Below, in pieces: positions 34,485-42,787 of a DNA stretch of 49,185 nt. Position 1 is the first letter of the stretch. Each line of letters begins with the position of its first letter. Made by a program: the position numbers and the translations under genes. The stretch spans positions 1 through 49,185 of the forward strand of contig CACIRS010000006.1 of the NCBI GenBank assembly GCA_902589115.1. Reading direction: 5' to 3'. This DNA is from an uncultured Prochlorococcus sp. Lineage in GTDB: Bacteria > Cyanobacteriota > Cyanobacteriia > PCC-6307 > Cyanobiaceae. The notes under the pieces are model-generated. The model saw only the letters and a program-made list of their open reading frames with translations, had not been told where the DNA came from and did not search any database.

Positions 34485-35429
34485 TTACCTAAAATCTTTA
34501 GTTCCTTTAAATTCAGTTATTTCCGATAATTCTCTTAAGGACTTAACACCACCTTCTATCCTTCCATTGATTTCCCATGATGGATATGCCTCAATGCCCT
34601 TTTCTTCACAAAGAGAATATTGACTGTCCTTTCCATCTTTTGCGCATTCAATACTCAGCAGTTCTGCCGAGGCTTCTTTCCCAAACATCTCTTTTTGTTC
34701 ATGACAATGTGGGCACCAATAAGCACTATAAACATAGACTCCTTTTCTTGCTAAATGTTTTGCTAAATCAATTTTTGATTGATTGCTCTTTGAAGTTACA
34801 GCAGGAGCCAATCCTTGTTCTCTGGCGATGAAATCTTCTTTCTGTGCATCAACTGCTGAAGCCCAAACTAAACTGCTAATTAGAATAGCAAGAGAGAAGA
34901 TAATACCTCTAAAAATTAAATCTCTACGATCTTCCCAACCTCCACCAATTATAGTCAACAAAAAAAGAATCAATGATATACAAGCCGACAGAATACAGAA
35001 AAGACATAACGCTTCAATTTTGAATATCATTATATTTAATAAAACTATACTAAATACAGTCATGGCGCAGGTTATAGCGAATAAACTCCACCAAGTTTTT
35101 CTAGAAAGATTTAATTTGTTTTCAGAAATTCCTGGAAGAAGAGGAAGAATTGTCATAATAATTACTGCAAAATAACTGATTGCGCCTACAAAAGATAATG
35201 GAAGTGTGAAGTCGCCAAATGAAAAAATTGTCCCCCAGGGACTATTTAAAACTTTGTCACACCCATTTTCTCCTCCAAGGCATGAGAGTGAACTTATTAA
35301 TCCCCATCTTGAAAGAGTGATAGAAGCAGTATCTATGAATCCTATTGTGGCTAGAACTGCCATACTGATTCTGGCCCATCTGAGACCTTGTTCTTGTCGG
35401 CGGCGACTTGTAAGACGAGATTTGCCCAT
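34485..35429 (-). CDS. VKOR family protein fused to a thioredoxin-like domain
   Basis: Bacterial VKOR homologues reoxidise the disulfide-forming partner with quinone, driving disulfide formation in the lumen or periplasm, and cyanobacterial and plant forms (LTO1) carry their thioredoxin domain in the same chain. The 314-aa protein has four to five membrane helices with the loop cysteine pair C50 and C57 (CLGGENGCDKVL) and the active-site pair C142 and C145 (CLFC). A thioredoxin-like domain follows with C239-P-H-C242 (YWCPHCHEQ) and ends EAYPSWEINGRIEGGVKSL. All four expected redox pairs are intact. The start is ATG 35429, divergent from rimO across 100 bp. Confidence 0.94.
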   Translation of the reverse strand: MGKSRLTSRRRQEQGLRWARISMAVLATIGFIDTASITLSRWGLISSLSCLGGENGCDKVLNSPWGTIFSFGDFTLPLSFVGAISYFAVIIMTILPLLPGISENKLNLSRKTWWSLFAITCAMTVFSIVLLNIMIFKIEALCLFCILSACISLILFLLTIIGGGWEDRRDLIFRGIIFSLAILISSLVWASAVDAQKEDFIAREQGLAPAVTSKSNQSKIDLAKHLARKGVYVYSAYWCPHCHEQKEMFGKEASAELLSIECAKDGKDSQYSLCEEKGIEAYPSWEINGRIEGGVKSLRELSEITEFKGTKDFR

Positions 35430-35529
35430 GCGTGGGTTAATGACTTTGCAGGTTTTGGTTGAGGAGGATGTTAATTAAACTGGATTAGATCATCTGAAAA
35501 GTTTTTGAGGAATTTTACTTTCAAAAACC

Positions 35530-36948
35530 ATGACACAACTTTCGCATAGTTTCAGTACTTCTCATTCCAACTCTACTAATGCTAAAGCTAAGCCATTGGT
35601 CGCCTTTGCTCATCTTGGCTGTGAAAAAAATAGAGTAGATACGGAGCATATGCTTGGTTTGCTTGCTGAGGCAGGATATGGCATCACTAGATCTCAGTCA
35701 GATGCAAATGTTGTTGTAATAAATACATGTAGTTTTATTCAAGAAGCTCGCGAAGAATCAGTAAGAACTCTTGTAGAACTAGCTGATCAGGGGAAGGAAT
35801 TAATCATTGCTGGATGCTTAGCTCAACATTTTCAAGAAGAATTATTGCAGGCATTACCAGAAGCAAAAGCAATAGTGGGTACAGGAGATTATCAGCATAT
35901 TGTTCAAGTACTCCAAAAAGTTGAACGAGGACAACGTGTTAATCAAGTTAGTAAAACACCAAGGTTTGTTGGAGATGAAACTCTGCCTCGCTTTCGAACT
36001 ACAGGAAAAGCAGTTGCCTATTTAAAAGTAGCTGAAGGATGTGATTATCGTTGTGCATTTTGCATTATCCCTAAGTTAAGAGGAGATCAACGCAGTCGAC
36101 CTATTGAATCAATAGTTGCTGAAGCGAATCAGTTAGCAAAAGAGGGAGTCAAAGAGTTAATCCTCATTAGTCAAATAACCACAAATTATGGATTAGATCT
36201 TTACGGTAAACCCAGACTTGCAGATCTTTTATCTGCTCTTGGAGATGTAGATATTCCTTGGATACGAGTTCACTATGCATATCCAACAGGATTAACTCCA
36301 GAAGTTTTAAAGGCTTTTAGAGACACTCGAAATGTATTACCTTATCTTGATCTTCCATTACAACATAGTCATCCACATATTCTTCAGTTAATGAATCGAC
36401 CTTGGCAATCAGATGTTAATAGTTGCTTATTGCAGAGAATAAGAGATGACCTTCCAGATGCAATTATTCGAACTAGTTTTATTGTTGGTTTTCCAGGTGA
36501 AACAGAAAGCCATTTTGACCATTTAGCATCTTTTCTGGAGACCCAAAGGTTTGATCATGTTGGAGTATTCACATTTTCTGCTGAGGAAGGAACTAAAGCT
36601 GCAAATTTGCCCAATCAAATTCCTTCTGAAATTGCTCAAGCCCGCAAAGATAAATTAATATCATTGCAGCAGCCTATAGCTGCTTTCTTGAATAGTACTT
36701 GGATAGGTAAAACAGTAGATGTTTTAGTGGAAAAGCACAACTCAGAGACGGGTGAGATGATTGGTCGCTGCTCTCGATTCGCCCCAGAGGTAGATGGAGA
36801 AGTTTTTGTTAACGCTAATAAAGATGAATTAGATGCTGAAATTGGCTCAATGATTCCTGCTTTGATCACAGGATCTGATTTATATGATTTAACTGCTGAA
36901 ATGGTCGGCGCTCGATCTATGGTCGACGCGATGAGACTCTCATCTTAA
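35530..36948 (+). CDS. rimO: Ribosomal protein S12 methylthiotransferase
   Basis: RimO is a radical-SAM enzyme that adds a methylthio group to the conserved aspartate (D88 in E. coli) of ribosomal protein S12. The 472-aa protein has the N-terminal UPF0004 domain with cluster cysteines C31 ([15 protein letters not shown]), C67 ([13 protein letters not shown]) and C96 (AGCLAQ). The radical-SAM motif has C171, C175 and C178 ([20 protein letters not shown]). A C-terminal TRAM domain begins near residue 390. The motif [11 protein letters not shown] distinguishes RimO from MiaB. The start is ATG 35530. Both clusters depend on the Suf pathway. Confidence 0.96.
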   Translation: MTQLSHSFSTSHSNSTNAKAKPLVAFAHLGCEKNRVDTEHMLGLLAEAGYGITRSQSDANVVVINTCSFIQEAREESVRTLVELADQGKELIIAGCLAQHFQEELLQALPEAKAIVGTGDYQHIVQVLQKVERGQRVNQVSKTPRFVGDETLPRFRTTGKAVAYLKVAEGCDYRCAFCIIPKLRGDQRSRPIESIVAEANQLAKEGVKELILISQITTNYGLDLYGKPRLADLLSALGDVDIPWIRVHYAYPTGLTPEVLKAFRDTRNVLPYLDLPLQHSHPHILQLMNRPWQSDVNSCLLQRIRDDLPDAIIRTSFIVGFPGETESHFDHLASFLETQRFDHVGVFTFSAEEGTKAANLPNQIPSEIAQARKDKLISLQQPIAAFLNSTWIGKTVDVLVEKHNSETGEMIGRCSRFAPEVDGEVFVNANKDELDAEIGSMIPALITGSDLYDLTAEMVGARSMVDAMRLSS

Positions 36949-36993
36949 AATTCCTGAGAGTTCTTGTAAGCGTTTGGCATTGATGAAATTGCT

Positions 36994-37086
36994 TTAGATC
37001 AACTTAATTGCACGAAGTAATTTGTTGATTAACAATGCGGCTGCAAGCCCTGAGCCAACTATGGCGATATAAAAAAGAATGCCCAT
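36994..37086 (-). CDS. petL: PetL-like cytochrome b6f small subunit, 30 aa
   Basis: PetL is a one-helix subunit that stabilises the cytochrome b6f complex in the thylakoid. A tiny ORF runs from ATG 37086 to TAA 36994 and encodes MGILFYIAIVGSGLAAALLI plus NKLLRAIKLI. It has a single transmembrane helix and the C-terminal LRAIKLI ending seen in PetL, and its 30 aa match the normal 31-32. It lies between the converging rimO and the leftward DUF4346 gene. The identification rests on the short sequence pattern, so it is likely but not certain. Confidence 0.7.
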   Translation of the reverse strand: MGILFYIAIVGSGLAAALLINKLLRAIKLI

Positions 37087-37151
37087 GTGAAAAGGAGATT
37101 TGCTCCAATATTAGATCAGACCAAGCTCCATCAAGCTAGCTGAAATTGGAT

Positions 37152-37553
37152 TTAATCCTGTATGTATTGCTTTCCGTGTAAGAGAGAATATTCTGCTTTT
37201 TGAAGTTCCCTTCCTAAATAAAGGGCATGATCCAGCTTGCTGATTGGCAGTGCATCGGCAGACTCTGTTAGCAAAATGCCAACTTCTTTAGCTGTTTGCC
37301 CTTTATATATTTTGTAAGGAAAACGCTTTTCTTGGGACTTGCATTCGATAGGTTTTCCAGTTTCTGGGTCCGTAGCTCTACCCTCTTCGTCAATTTCATT
37401 TTTAAAGTGTTCTACTATTAGTTTTTGAGCTTCTGTATCTACTCGAATAATGAAATAGCCTTTTGGGTCTAAAGCTATAAAACGCTGTGAGAGCTTTTCG
37501 TCAAGATGACTCATCTCCTTTGTATTTGTCTGATTAGTTATGTCAGTGTTCAT
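37152..37553 (-). CDS. DUF4346 domain protein, 133 aa
   Basis: This soluble cyanobacterial protein has an unknown function. The DUF4346 core covers about residues 24-130: QRFIALDPKGYFIIRVD, then a segment with GRATDPETGKPIECKSQEKR, followed by GQTAKEVGILLTESADALPI and LDHALYLGRELQKAEYSL. Its ATG at 37553 directly abuts the stop of the upstream acetyltransferase-like gene, so the two are co-transcribed and perhaps translationally coupled. An alternative start is the methionine at residue 14. Confidence 0.82.
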   Translation of the reverse strand: MNTDITNQTNTKEMSHLDEKLSQRFIALDPKGYFIIRVDTEAQKLIVEHFKNEIDEEGRATDPETGKPIECKSQEKRFPYKIYKGQTAKEVGILLTESADALPISKLDHALYLGRELQKAEYSLLHGKQYIQD

Positions 37554-38741
37554 TCATTCACCCGAAAATGTTAGTGGGGGGATGACACTTTTAAAGGGTA
37601 GTTCATTATTTGCTGCTTTAATTTCTTTTATCACATGTGAGTTATATTGCGGCAACCATGATCTAAGTATTCGATCCATTCTTTTGTCATACCACCTATG
37701 AAAACTGGAATGCGGCTTTGAGATAAAACCTCTACGACGTTTATGCTGCCCTCCTGCTCCAGGATCAAAGCTTTCTATCCCTTGTTTCAAAGCCCATTGA
37801 ATTGGAGAGTAATAGCATAATTCAAAATGTAAGTAATTTATTTCTTCATTGCATCCCCAGTACCTTCCCCAGAGTTTTTTCCCATTTGTTATACATAATG
37901 ACATGGCTAATGGTTCTAATGGATCATTCTTATAAGCATTAAATATCACTATAGAATTTTTATGATTATTGAATGAAAGTTCTTGAAAAAAAGACTGCTT
38001 AAGATATTTGCTTCCCCAGACCCCCCATTTTGAACAATGGTTTTCGTAAAATTGGTACATTTTATCCATAGTACTAATAGTTATATCTGAACCCCTTAAT
38101 ATAGAAATATTGATACCTGCATTTCTTATAGAATTCCTTTCTCGCTTAATATTTCTTTTTTGGTTAGAATTAAAAGTGTTTAGGTATTCTGAGAAATCAC
38201 TTTTTCCATTTGCATGCCATAAACTTTGCTGATTAATCCATCTAGCACATCCATATAATTCAGCTTCTTTATGCCAACTTGGATCAGTATATAAGAAATT
38301 ACAGCTCAAAATACCATTTCTGATAGCGAATTTATCAATTTCAGATATTAGAATTGCTGTAATTTCCTTTTTGTTTTCGTTGGCAGATATTAAGAACTTA
38401 TAACCTTCAATAGGACTGAATGGACTCATTCCAATTAGTTTTGGGTAATAGTTAAGTCCTAGATCTATAGCTAATTGAGCAAAGGGTTGGTCAAATACAA
38501 ATTCTCCATAACTATGCCCTTTTAAATATAAAGGGGCAATTGCTACTGGAGATTTATTTTTCCATAAGGCGAGATGCAATGGCTGCCAACCTTCTTTTGC
38601 TGAAGCACTTGCTGACCTTTCAAGTGCTTCAAGCCATTTCCATTCAAAGAAAGGTATTGTGTTGTCTCCAGCAATACGTTTCCAATGTAATTCTGAAATC
38701 TCTGTAATAGATTGATGCCAATGAACAGTAAATTGAGTCAT
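37554..38741 (-). CDS. DUF482/GNAT-fold protein of the peptidoglycan-type acyltransferase group
   Basis: This 395-aa protein belongs to the COG3146/DUF482 group, which has a GNAT or FemAB-like acyltransferase fold and is often annotated as a putative peptidoglycan-biosynthesis protein. Conserved pieces are IPFFEWKWLEALE near the start, SPFSPIEGYKFLI, NQKRNIKRERNSIRNAGI in the middle, LWGRYWGCNEEINYLHFELC, and FDPGAGGQHKRRRGF near the C-terminus. There is no signal peptide or membrane helix. Its substrate is not known. It is followed without a gap by the DUF4346 gene. Confidence 0.82.
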   Translation of the reverse strand: MTQFTVHWHQSITEISELHWKRIAGDNTIPFFEWKWLEALERSASASAKEGWQPLHLALWKNKSPVAIAPLYLKGHSYGEFVFDQPFAQLAIDLGLNYYPKLIGMSPFSPIEGYKFLISANENKKEITAILISEIDKFAIRNGILSCNFLYTDPSWHKEAELYGCARWINQQSLWHANGKSDFSEYLNTFNSNQKRNIKRERNSIRNAGINISILRGSDITISTMDKMYQFYENHCSKWGVWGSKYLKQSFFQELSFNNHKNSIVIFNAYKNDPLEPLAMSLCITNGKKLWGRYWGCNEEINYLHFELCYYSPIQWALKQGIESFDPGAGGQHKRRRGFISKPHSSFHRWYDKRMDRILRSWLPQYNSHVIKEIKAANNELPFKSVIPPLTFSGE

Positions 38742-38813
38742 TAATAGCAGGTCTATTTGGCCATATGAGTTGATAATGGTTTAAGCAAACAATATATAAT
38801 TTTCTGGTTAGGA

Positions 38814-39434
38814 TTATCTTTTTCTATTTCTTAGATATCTTAGCATTATCTCATTTTCACTTAATGTTGTAACTTCAGAAAGGTTCCAAGCGTCTTTTGT
38901 TGCTAATGTGTCAGGCATATCCTTTGCAGATGATGGTATCCAATTGTGAATTCCTCCAATAATTTTAGGCGTTAATGTGAGTTGCAATTCATCAATTTGA
39001 TCAGAATTTAAAAGTGATGTAGCTAACTGAGCTCCTCCAAGAACTGCTATTCGAGATAAACCTTCATCTTTTAATTTGTTCAGTGTTAAATCCCAAGTGT
39101 TATCCATCGAAATTATTTTTTTAAATTCTTTAGGGATAATGTTTTTATTTTGTTGCAGACAAGGCGTCAACAACCATCTTTCTACTGGCTGTCGGAAAAA
39201 GTGCCAGTTCTCAGAGAAAATGTTTTTTTGACTAACAATTATTGATATTGGTTGTTCGTTTCGACCATGAGTAACTCGATGTTCAATTAACTTTTGATCA
39301 TGTATTAAACAAGTGTTTTGATGGATAAATAACGTTTTTCTTCCTATTAGACAAGCATCTGCCCAGGCTAAGGCTTTTTCTAAGACTTTGCGATCACCTT
39401 TTCCTGCTAAGGCTGAATTCTTACCATTCGGCAT
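38814..39434 (-). CDS. RibD C-terminal-like / dihydrofolate-reductase-fold reductase
   Basis: This is an NAD(P)H-dependent reductase-fold protein similar to the C-terminal domain of RibD. From ATG 39434 it has 206 aa: GKGDRKVLEKALAWADACLI, then IGRKTLFIHQNTCLIHD, ISIIVSQKN, RIAVLGGAQLATSLL, and DELQLTLTPKIIGG near the C-terminus. The usual first strand lies upstream of the ATG in the same open frame (KPWLKIVLAISLDGKLA, from about 39503), but that part has no ATG, GTG or TTG. The true start may be a rare codon such as ATC 39503, within the end of the upstream gene. Whether it makes riboflavin or acts on another pterin-like compound is unknown; the pterin-synthase-like gene next door is suggestive. 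Confidence 0.82.
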   Translation of the reverse strand: MPNGKNSALAGKGDRKVLEKALAWADACLIGRKTLFIHQNTCLIHDQKLIEHRVTHGRNEQPISIIVSQKNIFSENWHFFRQPVERWLLTPCLQQNKNIIPKEFKKIISMDNTWDLTLNKLKDEGLSRIAVLGGAQLATSLLNSDQIDELQLTLTPKIIGGIHNWIPSSAKDMPDTLATKDAWNLSEVTTLSENEIMLRYLRNRKR

Positions 39435-39495
39435 AGCAAGTTTTCCGTCAAGGCTAATTGCTAGAACGATTTTTAACCATGGTTTTTCGACTTGT

Positions 39496-40419
39496 TTATT
39501 GATGACTAACTACTGTGACAAGTGATTCTGGTTGTATATCTAATTTGGGTGTTTCTGCATAGACTTCAGCGGCATTATTTGGACTTTCTTGAAGACGAAC
39601 TTTATGAAGGTGAGCACCTATAGCTTGAATAGGTCCTGCCAGTTTGTCTGAAATATGTAGTGCAATATTTTCTGCGGTAGGAACACAATTAGCAAAGAAA
39701 GGAATATCTTTATTTAGAAATGTATGGTCAAAAGGTTCAACTACTAGATCATCTACTAAACGCTGTAATGCAGAAAGATCGCAAATCATTCCTGTTCTTT
39801 TATCTATTGATCCACGAACCGTTATATCCACTAAATAATTATGACCGTGTCCATTAGGTCTGGCACATTTTCCATAGATTTTTTCATTTTCACTTTGAGA
39901 TAACTCTGTTCTTGCAAGCCTGTGCGCTGCAGCAAAATGAGTGCGAATAGTTAAAAAAGAATCCATAGCATTTCCTAGATAATCCGACCATAAATTGGGT
40001 TGTTCATACAAGCGCAATGCGACAACAGGTAAATGAATTATAAGTCTTTTCCATATACTACAAACCAATGCTTCAGTTGTAGGTAAGCATCCATTTGGAT
40101 TGGAAACATCGAATTCTGGCCATGTTTCATTAAGGAAGCGGAAATCAAGTTGAGAAGTGATTTCTGTATGAATGGCATGCTTCACGTCTGAAAGATTTAA
40201 AACCATTCCATCTTCATTAATCGACCCGCCCATAGATACGATTAACTCATAGTTATGACCATGGCCTGGCGCTATTGAACATGGGCCAAATAAAGCCGCA
40301 TTGTCATCAGAGGATAGTTCAGGAAGCCAATAGCGGTGGCTTGCACTGAAACATGCTCTCCTGGTGATCACACAAGTGCGACCTTGCATATGTCGTGCCT
40401 TTGATTTGATCACACTCAT
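39496..40419 (-). CDS. Two-domain 6-pyruvoyltetrahydropterin synthase / QueD-like protein
   Basis: The 307-aa chain holds two tandem PTPS/QueD folds, whereas the usual protein has one of about 120-150 aa. Domain 2 (about 155-290) has every expected residue: zinc histidines H166, H191 and H193 (HFAAAHRL; GHGHNY), catalytic C185, the D231-H232 pair (FDHTFLN) and E278. Domain 1 (about 15-150) keeps H28, H53, H55, C47 and E139, but its D92-H position reads D92-F93 (LDFRFLN), so the catalytic histidine is lost. The product could be carboxytetrahydropterin (queuosine pathway) or tetrahydropterin; the motifs do not decide. The start is ATG 40419, or ATG 40389. Confidence 0.88.
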   Translation of the reverse strand: MSVIKSKARHMQGRTCVITRRACFSASHRYWLPELSSDDNAALFGPCSIAPGHGHNYELIVSMGGSINEDGMVLNLSDVKHAIHTEITSQLDFRFLNETWPEFDVSNPNGCLPTTEALVCSIWKRLIIHLPVVALRLYEQPNLWSDYLGNAMDSFLTIRTHFAAAHRLARTELSQSENEKIYGKCARPNGHGHNYLVDITVRGSIDKRTGMICDLSALQRLVDDLVVEPFDHTFLNKDIPFFANCVPTAENIALHISDKLAGPIQAIGAHLHKVRLQESPNNAAEVYAETPKLDIQPESLVTVVSHQ

Positions 40420-40463
40420 GACATGCTTAGTCTCACATATCCATCCTAAACAGTTGTGACTTC

Positions 40464-41066
40464 ATGCAAAATCCATCTCAGTCTAATTTTCTAAAAGAAA
40501 AGTTGGGAGGAAGAAATCTTTACTTGGTAGGAATGATGGGATGTGGAAAAAGTCGAACAGGACCTCTTTTAGCGAAAAGTCTTGGATATGGTTTTGTTGA
40601 TATTGACAGTGTGATTGAAAACTTGACTAAAAAACATATATCTCAAATTTTTGAAGATGAGGGTGAAGAAGCTTTTCGAACAATTGAAGCCCAAGTTTTA
40701 AGTTCAATTGGGGAGCATCATTCATTAATAGTGGCAACTGGTGGCGGTGTTGTAACTCGCTCACAGAATTGGGGAGTACTCCATCAGGGGATTGTTATTT
40801 GGTTGAATGTAGATAAAGAGCATTTGATAGCAAGGCTTTCAGAGCAAACTGATAATGCAAAAAGACCTTTATTACAAGGTAATTCTCTGTTTAAACAAGT
40901 CGATTCTCTTTTGTCTGAGCGACAGCCTTTATATAACGAAGCAGATCTCCATATCACGATTTTTTCTGAATCACCCGACACTGTTGCAGAGATGATTTGC
41001 GAAGCTTTGCCCTCGATTATTCATAATCCGGAGGGTCAAGACGCACCGCAAACCATTGAAGGGTAA
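40464..41066 (+). CDS. aroK: Shikimate kinase
   Basis: AroK phosphorylates shikimate on the path to chorismate and aromatic amino acids. The 200-aa protein has Walker A GMMGCGKSR (residues 23-31), the shikimate-binding region VDIDSVIENLTKKHISQIFE with the DxD motif, and ATGGGVV. A lid segment NAKRPLLQG follows. The start is ATG 40464, divergent from the PTPS-like gene across 44 bp. The last 50 nt overlap the 3' end of the opposite-strand CRR7-like gene. Confidence 0.95.
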   Translation: MQNPSQSNFLKEKLGGRNLYLVGMMGCGKSRTGPLLAKSLGYGFVDIDSVIENLTKKHISQIFEDEGEEAFRTIEAQVLSSIGEHHSLIVATGGGVVTRSQNWGVLHQGIVIWLNVDKEHLIARLSEQTDNAKRPLLQGNSLFKQVDSLLSERQPLYNEADLHITIFSESPDTVAEMICEALPSIIHNPEGQDAPQTIEG

Positions 41067-41283
41067 AGCCTGGCTTTACTTGAAGTTCGCATGCAGTATC
41101 TAAAAGATGTTGAGCAGCAGTATTTATTGATTTTAGAGAAGATAGATCTTTGGGCAGTTCATTAAATTGTTTTAACCATGCTTCTAACCATTTTATAGTT
41201 TCCTCAGAGTTGAGAATTTGCTCCTTTTTTCCTGGTTCAAGAATTACATAATTATCGCATGACCTTATTAATGGGTCTGACAT
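41017..41283 (-). CDS. CRR7-like protein (chlororespiratory reduction 7 family), 88 aa
   Basis: In plants CRR7 is needed for assembly of the chloroplast NDH complex, and cyanobacterial relatives are small soluble proteins of unclear role. The product starts MSDPLIRSCDNYVILEPGKK and ends with the family-like LLDTACELQVKPGFTLQWFA followed by VRLDPP. I recognise the pattern (acidic helices, then a Cys-Glu-Leu region and QWFAVRL), but the match is by eye. It ends inside aroK on the opposite strand with a 50-nt 3' overlap, so the tail carries codons constrained on both strands. Confidence 0.72.
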   Translation of the reverse strand: MSDPLIRSCDNYVILEPGKKEQILNSEETIKWLEAWLKQFNELPKDLSSLKSINTAAQHLLDTACELQVKPGFTLQWFAVRLDPPDYE

Positions 41284-41413
41284 GAGGCGAGTTTTTGAAT
41301 ATGAACGAGGTTTTTAACCTAATTTAGTTTAAATCAAAGTAGATATTTGATTTGCTTAACAATTCAAAGATTTGTTGATATTTCGTTTATATGAATGACA
41401 GAATATTTAATTG

Positions 41414-42127
41414 CTAATCGTCTATAAGAATCTTCGTAAAAAGTTGATCCCTCCATGCAAAGAGAGATTCCAGTTTTGGATCGTCTTTAAATTCAGGACA
41501 ACCTTTATGAGCAAGTTCTTCCCCAGATGATATATGGAATTTAAGTAAAGATATTTGTGCGGCAACTGCTAGATCAGCTATAGACATTGATTCGCCAACA
41601 AGCCATGAACTTTTTTTTAACATGTTTGAGAGATGTTCGAGGCTCTTGTGAAGAGCTTCGAATTCGTTTTGACTTACTAAGCCTGAAAATTCACCTAAGA
41701 AATTTAAAGGAATTTTTTTGATTGCTTTTCGGTATTCTTTTGGAAAAGATTTTGGCAAAAGAGCAATTCTTAAATCCGTATCGCTAGTAGTAGCATGTAT
41801 TAGTGCTGCTCTAGCTGATTTGGCCAAGGTTGTATCTGCCCAACTTTCTAGTAGTTGAGCTTGGGCAGCTTGTTTCGGATCATCTGGAAAAAGACTGGGA
41901 GTATGTTCTTGTCGCTCTAGATACCGCAGAATGTTACTTGAGTCTGCAATTACGTTTTTGTCATCAACTAATACGGGCAGTTTTCTTTGGCCGGATAGCC
42001 TGAAAATAGCTATTTGCCCTATACCTGGGCTTACTTCAACAACCTTGTAATTCAGTCTTTTTGCTTCAAGTCCTAACCTGACTTTTAAACAGAAAGCCGA
42101 ATGGCGGAATTGATGTAGTTCCAACAT
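41414..42127 (-). CDS. Glutathione S-transferase family protein
   Basis: The ~237-aa protein has the thioredoxin-like N-terminal domain (MLELHQFRHSAFCLKVRLGL, then GQRKLPVLVDDKNVIADSSN with the cis-proline and glutathione-binding Ser). An all-helical C-terminal domain follows (WLVGESMSIADLAVAAQISL). I start at ATG 42127 because the family begins here; the frame opens earlier, at 42169, with an untypical extension. The acceptor is unknown and could include cellular electrophiles or a maleylacetoacetate isomerase-like reaction. It diverges from the DUF751 gene across 56 bp. Confidence 0.9.
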   Translation of the reverse strand: MLELHQFRHSAFCLKVRLGLEAKRLNYKVVEVSPGIGQIAIFRLSGQRKLPVLVDDKNVIADSSNILRYLERQEHTPSLFPDDPKQAAQAQLLESWADTTLAKSARAALIHATTSDTDLRIALLPKSFPKEYRKAIKKIPLNFLGEFSGLVSQNEFEALHKSLEHLSNMLKKSSWLVGESMSIADLAVAAQISLLKFHISSGEELAHKGCPEFKDDPKLESLFAWRDQLFTKILIDD

Positions 42128-42183
42128 GGCTTTTTCGATAAGACAGGAACAGTAGCTAGCAAAAGGCAATATTAAGTCAAATT

Positions 42184-42387
42184 ATGGGTGAATTCTTTTC
42201 TAACGTTTCTCGCTACCCCAAGTACTTAATTACAATTGTGCTTGGAGTTTTTACATCTGCTTTACTGCCACTAGTTCGAAGGAGCAGTAATCCTATAACA
42301 GCTATTTTTCTAATAGGCGCATTAATTAGTGGTTTGATTACTCTTGGATTTGTTATTCGCGCAATGGTCTTCCCATCCTCTTTTTGA
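42184..42387 (+). CDS. DUF751 (Ycf33-like) small membrane protein, 67 aa
   Basis: This two-helix membrane protein belongs to a family conserved in cyanobacteria and plastids. The sequence begins [20 protein letters not shown] and continues [20 protein letters not shown], then a second helix [20 protein letters not shown]. The N-terminal [12 protein letters not shown] is the recognised family start. The function is unknown. Its stop lies 5 nt before the rbfA start, and both run into the GH3 gene with almost no spacing, so this is an operon of three or more genes. Confidence 0.85.
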   Translation: MGEFFSNVSRYPKYLITIVLGVFTSALLPLVRRSSNPITAIFLIGALISGLITLGFVIRAMVFPSSF

Positions 42388-42392
42388 TCAAT

Positions 42393-42785
42393 ATGGCTCA
42401 AGGACATCGAGTTGAAAGAATTGCTGCACTTGTTCGACGTGAAGTGAGTGAGTTGATTATTAATGGTATTCGAGATGAGAGATTGCAACAAGGCATGATT
42501 ACTATTACAGAGGTTGAGGTTTCAGGTGATTTGCAACATTGCAAGATATTTGTCAGTGTTTTTGGAGAAATGGCCAACAAAAATGAGGTTTTAGACGCAT
42601 TAGATGCTGCAAGTGGTTTCGTTAAAGGTGAACTGGGGCGAAGATTAAATTTGCGCCGAGCTCCATCAGTAATATTTCAATTGGATAGAGGCATGGAAAG
42701 GGGTACTTCTGTGTTGGATTTATTAGGACAATTAAAAGATCAACGAGAAATTAACAATAATTTGGATATCCCCAGTGATGAGTAG
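42393..42785 (+). CDS. rbfA: Ribosome-binding factor A
   Basis: RbfA is a small KH-fold protein that binds the 30S subunit and assists 16S rRNA maturation. The 130-aa product begins [20 protein letters not shown] and contains [20 protein letters not shown], then the C-terminal KH part [21 protein letters not shown] use ATG 42393; a TTG nine nt earlier is in frame but adds residues not seen in the family. It lies 5 nt after the DUF751 gene, and the GH3 gene follows with start and stop almost touching. Confidence 0.95.
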   Translation: MAQGHRVERIAALVRREVSELIINGIRDERLQQGMITITEVEVSGDLQHCKIFVSVFGEMANKNEVLDALDAASGFVKGELGRRLNLRRAPSVIFQLDRGMERGTSVLDLLGQLKDQREINNNLDIPSDE

Positions 42786-42787
42786 TG

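Noticed and set aside
34363-35478. Several rightward frames over the VKOR gene
   Set aside because: They are antisense to a protein with all four expected cysteine pairs, so they are shadows.
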